From the NCBI RefSeq assembly GCF_000512585.2, contig NC_089245.1:744001-808000 (forward strand): 64,000 bases of DNA. Direction: 5' to 3'. Source of the DNA: Kwoniella bestiolae CBS 10118. Taxonomy: Eukaryota > Basidiomycota > Tremellomycetes > Tremellales > Cryptococcaceae. Position numbers and translations under genes: made by a program. Shown here piece by piece: positions 51,301 to 61,089 of the stretch (position 1 is the first letter of the stretch; each line of letters begins with the position of its first letter). Below the pieces are notes generated by a model, which had not been told where the DNA came from, did no database searches, and worked only from the letters and a program-made list of their open reading frames with translations.

Positions 51301-52192
51301 GTAGAAGCCATCGGAGCACCTGAATTCACCGATATATACACTACGCCCGACCAATTGGCCGAAGGGTTGATTACGATGTCGTTGTTGCCCAGATCTAGAT
51401 GGCAGACATTGTTGAATTTAGAAACTATCAAGGTGAGTCTATGAGTCCTATACTCTCAGATTAGAAACTCCCCAGTTTTCGAAGTCGTCGTACTGATTAC
51501 TGTTTCTTATGATTGTAGCAACGTAACAAACCTAAAGAAGCACCCAAAGCACCCGAAGCTGCTCCCTTCTTCTTACCTACCGTTTCAGGTCTTGAAACTC
51601 GATTCGATTTATCTGCAGCAAATGACAGAGAAACGGCGTTGAATGGAAAAAAGAATGGACAGAGGTTCGATCTGAGTGGTGGTGGATGGTTGGAAAGTGA
51701 ATTTACGAAGAGGTTATCAAGGGAGGATCAAGAGGGTGATTGTGAGTTCGCATTCCCATTTTACACTCTCACTTGACATTCCATTTCATCTAGTTGTGTG
51801 AGTCGAAGGCACGTTCACAGATGCTGATCGATTGTGATGTGATGATGGTAGATAATGCATTCTTCGAATACATGAAATCCCTCCCACCCTCCACACTTGA
51901 CCTTGAGATTCGATCGCTCAATTCCCTAGATCACCTGCGAATGTTCCTTGGCAGTTTGATCGGTAGATTAAGGTCTAAGAGGGACTACGAAGCTGTACAA
52001 TCCATCTTGACCATCTTCCTCTCGGTACATTCGGACTTGCTTATCTCGAACGGTTCATCGCTCGAAGAAGAGGGAGAAGGGTTGGGAGATAAGTTGAGGG
52101 AATTAAAGCAGGAACAGGATAGGGAGAGTAGGAGGTTGAGAGGGTTGATTGGGTATAGTCTGGGTACGCTTAGCTTTTTGAGGGGGACGTAG
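48311..52192 (+). CDS. UTP21: U3 snoRNP (SSU processome) WD-repeat protein Utp21 / WDR36
   Basis: Nucleolar UTP-B complex subunit needed for 18S rRNA processing. The ATG at 48311 (MAPQSKRQKNGS) precedes RLFAPFRALGHVTDHVPYA, a typical Utp21 start. About a dozen short introns separate the WD repeats: LIGSQQGELQLWNVRS, VGVGYTDGSVRILDIRQ, ATWDLSKGGRVLHVVRGAH, LLVSSSADNSVKQWLCDS, TACGNFALVGSSTGEIRMYN and LIATSLDSTIRTFDIPTG. The Utp21 C-terminal domain begins near 51370 (TMSLLPRSRWQTLLNLETIK in essence) and continues in the last exon (FFEYMKSLPPSTLDLEIRSL), ending at 52192. Two tandem beta-propellers fit the length (about 1,000 residues). No frame break is seen. It converges on SLU7 with only about 130 bp between stops. 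Confidence 0.93.
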
Positions 52193-52322
52193 GAGCCGCA
52201 TAAGTAGCAATTTCATAATTTATCTTTAGCATACTTTCAGCAATTAGGTATCGGATGCATTGCATTGATAATATCGTACAGGTAAAATCGATGAGTAAAT
52301 ACATGAGTGATACGGGAATGGC

Positions 52323-54456
52323 CTAATAATCCTCCGGATCTTTATAATTCGCCATTGGATCTTCGTATCCTTGTCTCGACAATCTGTACGCCTCTGCAAT
52401 ATCGTAATAAACGTCTCATCAGCTTATGCCTTAGTTGACGATATCGAGCTGTGATGTGAAATGCCAACTCACCCATCTCTTCCTGCGTGACATCCGTCTT
52501 ACTCTTCTTATTCTGTTCCCAAGCCTCACTCTCATTCAGACCCTTCCTCTTCTTCTCGTGCTCCAATGCCTTTTTCAGCTTCTCCCTATCCAGGTCGACC
52601 TTATCGTCATCCAGAAGATCATCAGGCCTTCCACCATACTTCGGCACCTCCCTCTCCTTCCCTTTCGAGGTCTTCCCACTTGCTATATCCTCGCGATGCT
52701 GTTCTGCCAATGACTTTCGTTCTTTCTCTGCCTTCTCTTCTATCTCCCTGACTCTCGCTGATGACTCAAGTAGAGCAGATACACTAGAAGAGGTATTGGC
52801 GGATTTACCAGCTTCGCCTGTACAGTACGATCCTGAGATTAGGGAATGACAACATCCATATCCCCATGTACCACTTGAGAGGTCGTAGTACGATCCCCAG
52901 ATTGATGTGTGGTTGTTTATGTATACTAATCACGTATCATAGAAATATCAGCTGGTTCTCTTTTGAGGAATGAAATGAGGAGACAGCTCACCATCCTCGT
53001 CGTACTTCGATCTTGGTACAGCTCTTTCTCTACCTTTGACAACCTGACCAGATCGGGAGTATTCGACATCTATCAAATTCAGCACGCATTAGTGACCCTT
53101 CCCGATGACCTACTCCTAGACAAGCGAAAACTCACAATCCTCCGTCTGTCCATTTAACAATTCCCTCGGTAATCTCTCCAAATGCTCTTCACCACCGTAC
53201 CTAGCCAGAATCGAATTCTTATTGGTATCTTTGAGTACCTCCTTCTTCTCCTGGAAATCTTTATGCAGCAGTTCACCGGCAGTGGGGTTGGCCAGCATGT
53301 GGACGTTGTGTCCTCTTTGAGAGGATTGCCAGGCGAACATCTGCAGGCGTTGCATGTTGGTGGCGTCTCCGGAGTGTCGTTGGAAATTGTCTCCTGCGAA
53401 TTTCATCTGTATGAGGTGTCAGCATATCTACCTCGTTTACAGGAGAAATTTGGATAAGTAGAGCAGCCATGTTTAGGTGAAAGGTCGCGAGTGAAGAGGA
53501 AGCGCGAAGTAACGAAGCAAAATCACTCACATCCTCCGGAGCCATACCCTGCACAGGCGCATCTCTCATAGATCTAGTCTTTGGATCATAGTACGCCGAG
53601 TCCGCATCCAAGTTATGCAGATATTTCGCCGTGTCCTCTCTAATACGCAGATTCCTAACCGTGATTCTGGTCTTGGTATCCAACTTCTGACCAATCTGAT
53701 CCGCAGCCTCCGCATATTTATCCTCATCATCCTCGTCCTCATCACTCGACCCGAAATCATCGTCATCCCCTTCGCCATTCTCCTTCTTCTCCTTCTTTGC
53801 CAACTTCTTCGCTGTTGACATATCGGTACTCGTCTGATTATCAATCTCCTCCTCTCTAAACTTCTTTCGAGCAGCCTCAGTAGCCTCATACTCATCTACT
53901 ATGTTCTTGTACGACGATGGATCATACCCATTCCACCTATCTCTCTTCGAGTCGTAGTCGCTCTGGAAATTCTGAATAACCTCATCAGGAGCTATATCCT
54001 TGTTCGTGAACTTTGCTCCCTTCTTTCGTGGTCTTTCCAAACAATCTTTCTTCTTGTGCGTCATGGCCCCACAATTCTCACACGCTCCCTTTCGATATTT
54101 CTTCGCTGCCGGACCGGCTGTCTGACCACGCTCATACCATTCATCCAGCTTCAGTGCTGGTCCATCAGATTTACCGATACGTTGATGTGCGAGTGATGGT
54201 TTACCGGTATCGGCGTACCAGGGCGCTTTGGTGATGTATTCTGGGATGTGTGGGTTGATGGCGTTTCCTTCTTCGTCGACTGCCGCGGGGGCTGTACCTG
54301 CCTTACGGGCTGCGTCGAGATCTTTTTGTCGTCGGAATTCCTCTCGGGACATCTTACCTCCTTGGAGGGCAGCTAGATTAAGTGGAGGTCAGTATGAATG
54401 GGTGAAAATACGGAGAAAGGGATTGTGACGAGATACTCACCGCTGGTGTTGAGCAT
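52323..54456 (-). CDS. SLU7: Pre-mRNA splicing factor Slu7
   Basis: Second-step splicing factor that helps choose the 3' splice site. The first coding exon is 16 nt (54441-54456, MLNTS plus one base). It joins AALQGGKMSREEFRRQKDL. The motif PEYITKAPWYADTGKPSLAH and the CCHC zinc knuckle CENCGAMTHKKKDC (near 54090-54050) are diagnostic. So is the following RKKGAKFTNKDIAPDEV. After an acidic Asp/Glu tract come LRIREDTAKYLHNLDADSAY and RDAPVQGMAPEDV, then QMFAWQSSQRGHNVHMLANP. The C-terminus contains a Lys-rich helix and ends YEDPMANYKDPEDY, with the stop at 52323. It is head to head with SF1/BBP, which acts on the branch site in the first step. Identification is very strong. Confidence 0.96.
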
Positions 54457-54872
54457 CTTGTGATGAGTTTGTTGGTATTTGCCCTATGTGAAGTATATGT
54501 AAGAGGATGGAGATGATTCAGCTATTCACCGCGGATATGCAGGTGATCAAAGATGATGCCTCGGCGAGAGAAAACGATAACAAAGCACAGATATAGACAG
54601 ATCAAGACACTGGAAGATGGGTCAACGGTGGCGAGGGCCACGTGCAGCTTGGGATAAATTCGAGTAAATTGATTTGTGGAATAATGATGAGTTGGCCACC
54701 CTACATGCTCGCTTTTCAACTGCATCTCAATTGCATCTCACTGTCAATACCAGTGCTTAATGCTTTGATGACAGCTTGATCCTCCAGTTACATCTTTGTT
54801 TGTACTCATATCTCCAGCACGAATCAAATACAGCACTTGGTAACATAGACAGAGCAATTCAGATTATTCATC
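54457..54872. promoter_or_regulatory. Shared divergent promoter of SLU7 and SF1/BBP
   Basis: 416 bp separate the two start codons. A CACGTG box lies at 54639-54644, near the middle. The tract before the SF1 ATG at 54873 is AT-rich and lacks a clear TATA box. Confidence 0.5.
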
Positions 54873-56814
54873 ATGTGGAGACCAGCAGCTCGAACAACGG
54901 GTACCAACGATGTGAGTTTTAGTCATCTTTCTTTTGTCTGACCGCTGATACTGACACGACCTTTCTGTTGATAGGTACCCATAGGTAACAAAAGACGATT
55001 CGGTCTACCCGAAGAAGCCCCTCCCCCTTCCAACCCACCTTCTCATGCTCCACGACCCCCTGCATCAGATATACAGTTCTTCAACGGTCGTCAAGATCGT
55101 GAGCGGTCCGACCGGGATGATTACGGAAGACGAGATGACTATGACAGGAGGAGAGATGACTATCGACGTGATGACCGAGATAGGTATGGTGGCGGAGGAG
55201 ACAGGTATGGAGGTGACGATAGAAGAGGCGGATACGATGAACCTGATAGAGGAAGAGAAAGGGACAGGGACGGTGCTGCTGAAGGTGAGTTCAATACGGG
55301 CTGTCTTTCTCCTGGTAACGCCTACTTACATCAATCTCTCTCCATAGATGGACCTAGGAAGAGACGATCGAGATGGGGTGACGCCAAAGTCGATGTTCCC
55401 GGTCTTCCAGTAGCCATCACCGGTAAAGTCTCTCAAGCTGAACTTGACAACTATGCCATCCACGTTCGACTGGAGGAGATCAACCGAAAACTCCGAACAG
55501 GAGATGTCGTTCCACCAGAAGGACAACGATCACCTTCCCCTCCACCCTCGTATGACGCTTACGGTCGAAGAACCAACACCCGAGAGATCAGATACCGAAA
55601 GAAGCTGGAAGATGAAAAAGCGAGATTGGTAGATAGAGCAATGAAATCCGACCCCAACTTCAGACCACCAGCGGAGATGCAAAACCGACGAGGTGGTGGT
55701 AAACCGTCAGACAAGGTTTATATCCCAGTGAAAGAGTTCCCAGAGATCAACTTCTTCGGTTTGCTCGTTGGTCCTCGTGGTAATTCCCTTAAAAGGATGG
55801 AGAGGGAGAGTGGAGCCAAGATCAGTATTAGAGGTAAAGGTAGTGTGAAGGAAGGTAAAGGTAGACCCGGTGATTTCCCAGAAGACGAACAAGATGAATT
55901 GCATTGTCTTATCACTGCCGATACCGAAGATAAGGTCAAGGGTTGTGTTGCGTTGATCAACAGGGTTATCGAAACTGTGAGTAAATCCAGCTTTTCCGCT
56001 ATATTGCGTTGCGTCATGCTAACCCACTCTCTTCCGTAGGCCGCATCTACTCCTGAAGGTCAAAACGACCACAAACGAAACCAACTTCGAGAACTTGCCT
56101 CCTTGAACGGTACCCTCCGAGATGATGAGAATCAGCTCTGTCAGAATTGTGGTGAAAAGGGACATCGAAGATGGGAATGTCCTCAACAGAGAGTGTACAG
56201 TGCCAATGTCATCTGTAGATTATGTGGTGGTGCAGGTCATATGGCTAGAGATTGTAGAGGACGAGGTGATCCCAATCTCGCACAAAACAAACAAACCGCT
56301 TTCGACTCTGAATATACCGCTCTTATGGCCGAACTTGGTGAAGGTGGAAGTGGAGGTGCTGCCTCTGGTAGACCAGCGGGTGCTATCGGTGCTGCTCCTC
56401 CTGCGCAAGATAGGTTACCACCTTGGAGAATCCCTGAGAACTGGATCAGTCGTAAGTGTGCTCTTCTCAACGCCGGTTTCGCGAACATTCGTGCTGATAC
56501 GTCTCGTCTGATAGACGGTCCTGGAGGTCCTCGGGGTCCACCAGGTGGTGGTGGTGGATACGGTGGTCCACCTCATCAAGGATACCAACAACAGGGATAC
56601 GGTCAAGGTGGTGGTGGTGGCGGCGGTTACGGTTACGGTGGTGGTTATGGTGGTCAAGATAACGGATATGGTCAGGGAGCTCCTGCAGGCGGTGCCGCTG
56701 ACCCTTATGCTGCGTGAGTTTCGATCTCACAACCTAGTGGCGTTTAACCCATCTAACATCATCTCTTGTAGCTACTACGCCTCAATGGGCCAACAGGCTC
56801 CCCAAGCTGCTTAA
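54873..56814 (+). CDS. MSL5: Branchpoint-binding protein (SF1/BBP, Msl5)
   Basis: Recognises the intron branch site during early spliceosome assembly. Exon 1 is 39 nt (54873-54911, MWRPAARTTGTND). Next come an Arg/Asp/Gly-rich stretch with repeated RRDDYDRR-like units and the U2AF-binding-type segment KRRSRWGD. The helix-hairpin region AELDNYAIHVRLEEINRKL precedes the KH-QUA2 domain (KVYIPVKEFPEINFFGLLVG, PRGNSLKRMERESGAKISIR; 55710-56035). Two CCHC knuckles follow (CQNCGEKGHRRWEC; CRLCGGAGHMARDC). The C-terminus is Gly/Tyr-rich (GGGYGGPPHQGYQQQGYG), split by a last intron before YYASMGQQAPQAA. All SF1 landmarks are intact. Confidence 0.96.
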
Positions 56815-57275
56815 ACCTAACCGAAAATCACACGGCAGATATCTGACCTGGAATTTAACGTTGATATTGATGTAACCTGGATTGTGATGAGAAACAGGGA
56901 TGGTAGTTTAGCTGAAAAGTCCTGTCAATTACATGACAGTAACCTTTTGTATTTCGCAGCTGTAGTGGAGTGGGGCAGACAACTCCAACCTTTTGATGTC
57001 TAAAGAACGAATCTTTTCTTGGAGAATATGTGAAAGACTAATTTTTACTTTTCATGATGTATTGATCCTGACTTATATTGGATTGTATAAGCAGAGCTGA
57101 CTGCATATGTCAGCTCACCGCTTGTTCTGCACAGCTTCGGTACATTGTATCTATACCTAGGAGGTTGCACAAAGGTAAGGGAGGAATACAGAGTGCATCA
57201 CGTTATTAGTCATCGCGTATCACCCATCCAAGAAAATCGTTATCATCATTATAATGAATATGACTCGATCATAAA
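56815..57275. other. Convergent 3' gap between SF1/BBP and the LRR gene
   Basis: 461 bp, AT-rich towards the LRR stop (57190-57275). I see no gene or structured RNA. Confidence 0.4.
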
Positions 57276-60200
57276 TTATACTTGAAATACCAAAAGGAAA
57301 GATGCAATGAATACCCCTGTCATCAAGGTATATTGTGGAACCCCATTAATGGTTATAGAAGCCAGACTGCTCAACTTGGTTTGACCTAACCTCTGCGACT
57401 GTGGAAGTTGATTCTGATTTTGATTTTGGGTATTTTTCAATCCTGGCCAATCATTCGAAGATATCACCTGGGGTTTTCCTTGTACCCCTCCTCCTGGTGC
57501 AGGTGAATTCAGATTTTCTCCCGGTAGAGGATTGACAGGAATACCCTTTTGGGAGTTGGGTAGTGTCGTCACCTGAGATGCATCGATCGTTGTTCCCCCC
57601 GTGGTCGTGGCTGCAGCTGTGGATGTACTTGATTGTTGGCCACAAGTCCTCAGATGACATTTCGAAGCGATCGTATCTGGATTGCTCAGTTCTTCTTTGG
57701 ATGGGCACGGGGAGAAGGCGTTGGGGAGGATGTAGCATGCGTCCAAAGTGCTGGGAGGGGGGATGGACGGGATCGGGCCGCTGAAGAGATTGGACGATAG
57801 GTAGAGGGATTGAATAGAGGGTGGGAGGGGGGGAAAGGAGCCTGAGCAAGTGGTAGAAGAGGGTGAGTACTGTTCTATTGTGTCATTACGGAAACGGGAA
57901 TATGAGACGTCGATCGCTTTTGACTGGAGATGATTTGGTGTGTACTGGATACTCATTTTGAGAGGAGGATTGCTCTGACTTACCTGTCAACTGATTGGAT
58001 CGGACATCCAGTCTTGTCAAGTTGGTGAGGCTTGATAGATCGAATAATGGACCGGTACTGATCGACCGATGACATGAAATGGGAAGTCAGTGATTGATCC
58101 AATGCAGGATCTCGCTCGAGGAAACATTCCATTGTCAGACAGTACTTACAAGCTAGACGTGGGTAACGAGACACATCAAGTCAGCCTCGGTTAGTCCCGC
58201 ATATAACGAAGCTGATAACTTACTTGTTATAAGAGACATCCAGACTCTGAAGGCTCTTCAACCCACTCAGATCAGGTAGTTCCCCAGCAAGATTATTATT
58301 GCTCAATACGATCTTACCCAAATTACCCATCCCAACTGGACTGATGGAGAGACTTGTCAATCGATTATGAGACAGATCAATCGATCTCAGCATCGCCGCA
58401 GAGGAGGACAGCCGGATAGCTCCGGTTAGTTCGTTGTTCGACAGATCGAGGTTGATTATTGATGGTGAAGATAGGATGGAATTTGGGATGGAGGATGATA
58501 AGCCTGAGGTGGAGATGTTGAGGTGGGTGAGTTTGGTGAGAGCGTTGAACGTGTTGGGAAGGGAGGAGAGAGGGTTTTGGGAGAGGTCGCTAATGCAGGT
58601 TCAAGGTACTGTAAGTATTTCTGTAGTTGTGTTTATTGAGAATGAGTTCACATCAAGCAAGAAGCAAGAGTATCAAGGTTTCACTTTGTCTCCGCTATCA
58701 TCCTGCCTGAAATAGGCCGTCAGAGGGGAGCGATACCAGATGTCTTGTGGTTGCAGTGAGAAAAAAGCCACTCACAGCCTCATTAGCGCATCTAATCCGA
58801 ACAACCCACTCCCCAAATCACCTTCCAGCCCATTCCCCCTAAGATTTAGCGCAGTAACCCTCCTGGAGATGGGATCGCAAGTGACTCCAAACCAGGTACA
58901 ACAGTCTTCCGCATCGTCCCATGATGAGGACCAGCCAGAGTGCTTCGTCCATCCTGGTCCATCCTCTTGAGAAGATTTATAAAATTTGGATAGTTTGATA
59001 CAATCTGAGTTGTGGTTGTTAGCTAATGATGGCGTGGATTGACTTGACAAGCCTCCCTGCGAGGTTTGACCGGCACCATTTGTATGCCATGGATGATCAT
59101 CTGGACTTGAGTTATGGCTCCAGTCGGATGAGGAGGAAGAAGGATGGTGATTCCACGAGTTTGAATTCGAATCTGACCAATCTCCGTTTCCATCTGGATT
59201 TGGATCGGAGTGGGCATTAGACCATGGGTGGTACATCCCATCATCCCATTTAGGATTCCCATTCCCATTTCTCGAACCATCATTGTAACTGTGATTTGGT
59301 CGATTCCAACCTTGATCATTACCATTTGTATCGGAGTTTGACTCAGATCCGTAATTATGCGAAGAAGGCCTTTCCCAATCCTGTTGATATTTGTTATTCC
59401 CATTATCTTTATCGGTATCGTGCCAGTTAGGTCGACCTTTACCGTTCTTCCACCCTCCCGGATAATTGGCATTACCATGGGATTGTGGCGGATCGGACCA
59501 TCCTCCTTGATGTCTTCCTCGCCCGTCACCACTACCGTCATATCCCCCTCCGTGCTTTCCATTCTCATATCCCTTACCTCTTCCCCCACTTGAGCCAAAC
59601 ACCCCATCCTCATCCTCCCCGTCACCGCCATGAATCCCGTGCTTCCCTTTCCTCCCAGAGCCATACCCACCTTCACCACCACCACTATACCCATGTCTAT
59701 CCGACTTATCTCTATGCCTCTTGATAATCCCTTTCTCAAGTGGCAAAAGACTCTCCAAACCGGACCATAAAATTTTATCATTATGTTTCCTATCGCCCGT
59801 GTCAGATTCAGGATTAAGACTAATATCAAGTTGTCCATTGGCGTTGGCGTTCAAATCACTCTGTATCTGAGATTGAGCGGCTTGAACTTCCTGTTCAGGG
59901 ATCGTACCTAGCTGAGCGACTAACGAGGGATCACCCAGATCCTGTCGTCTCTCACAATCCTCCAATATAAACCCATCTTCATCTCTCTCTACCAAACTAT
60001 CCATCTCTTCTTCCCCGTCGTCCTGTTCTTCTACTTGCGCATCGACATCCTCAGGCTGGGGAGGAATACCAGATGCAGATTCCGGTTGAAGTTTCGATTT
60101 CTGCGAATGCGATTGCGAGGGTACACCACGATGTACCAACACTCCTTCGATGCCCTCCAACGGGTTCCAAGAGGGTAATGAGCGAGGATGGCGCGAGAAA

Positions 60201-60430
60201 GAGAAGTAGCCAAATCGTTTTGGCTGGGATATGCGCTTCGAAGATGACAAATACTGTTTCTGGGGTACAATATTCGCTGAAGAGGGGGAGATGGACCGGG
60301 GTTGAGCAGATAAAGGTAAGAAAGAGAGGTTGAGGGCTGAGATGGATGATTGGAGGGAGAGGAATAGGAGGATCGTAAATAGGATGTTGAGAGGGATTTT
60401 CGTCTGATTTGGATTGGACTTGAACCCCAT
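57276..60430 (-). CDS. Secreted, probably GPI-anchored leucine-rich repeat protein (plant-type LRR)
   Basis: Cell-surface protein of unknown role. The ATG at 60430 gives a signal peptide (hydrophobic core LNILFTILLFLSLQSS); an ATG at 60466 would add 12 residues. Exon 1 runs to about 58775. It encodes an acidic segment, then a Gly/Asn/Ser/Asp-rich linker punctuated by tryptophans (59600-59050). A cap of plant LRRNT type follows, with CC and C (DDAEDCCTWFGVTC, then LNLRGNGLEGDLG). Short exons carry repeats matching LxxLxxLxLSxNxLxGxLP (IVLSNNNLAGELPDLSGLKS; LQSLDVSYNK). A Cys-rich C-cap (ACYILPNAFSPCPSKEEL, then CHLRTC), a Ser/Thr-rich stalk and a hydrophobic tail (LMTGVFIASFLLVFQV) end the protein. 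The tail fits a GPI signal; a single-pass anchor is the alternative. I recognise no orthologue. Confidence 0.82.
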
Positions 60431-61089
60431 TTTGGTGGTCAAGGAATCCTCTTTGATGATCTGCAAGGTCGACCAATCTCCGCTGATATGTAATGGACTA
60501 ATCGCTATATGCAGTCTGAGTTATACTGGAAGGAAATAGTGATGATGATGGAGCTCTGATCAGCTTGGTCCTAATGAGCAATGGAATTGGGACTAGGGAC
60601 ATAGTACATAGTGGTCTCACAGTGCATGCGTGTTAAAGGCCATGTCGACTCGAAAAGGGCGGGACTGCTCACTCCTGCGTCGTTGGGAAGAAACACACCT
60701 CAATCACAATCGAGGTAAGATCTTGTACTAGTTCTGACAAGCCACATTTGAACTGCCACTTCAACCCCACTCCAAAAGTCATATCAGACACTACGCAAGG
60801 CGACCCATATTAACCAAAGCAACTCTAGGCATGCATGCAATATGATAAGATGGCTATGTACAGAATGAATCATGAGCATCGGAAAGTATATTTGCTGGTT
60901 TGTTTTTGCGTTAAGATTGATAAGTCGTGTATTTTTGATAATGCTATGGACGATGAGATATATGCAGATGAAATGTATTTTATATATGCAAAGCGGAGAG
61001 AAAGGAGAGGACAAGGAAATTGTCCAAAGCACTTTCGTATCGAAATGGACTGTATGTGGATGCATCATCTGAGCACCTTTGATGACGTT
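60431..61089. promoter_or_regulatory. LRR-gene promoter side and AT-rich 3' flank of YVH1
   Basis: 659 bp. The half next to YVH1 (60830-61010) is AT-rich and looks like 3' UTR or 3'-flanking sequence. The half next to the LRR gene is more balanced, with no TATA box or known motif that I can name. Confidence 0.4.

Noticed and set aside
59023..59838. 271-codon minus-strand ORF in another frame inside the LRR gene
   Set aside because: It overlaps the Gly/Asn/Ser-rich coding exon. The repetitive codons avoid stops in a second frame, and the product (Met/Ile/Gly-rich) resembles no family.
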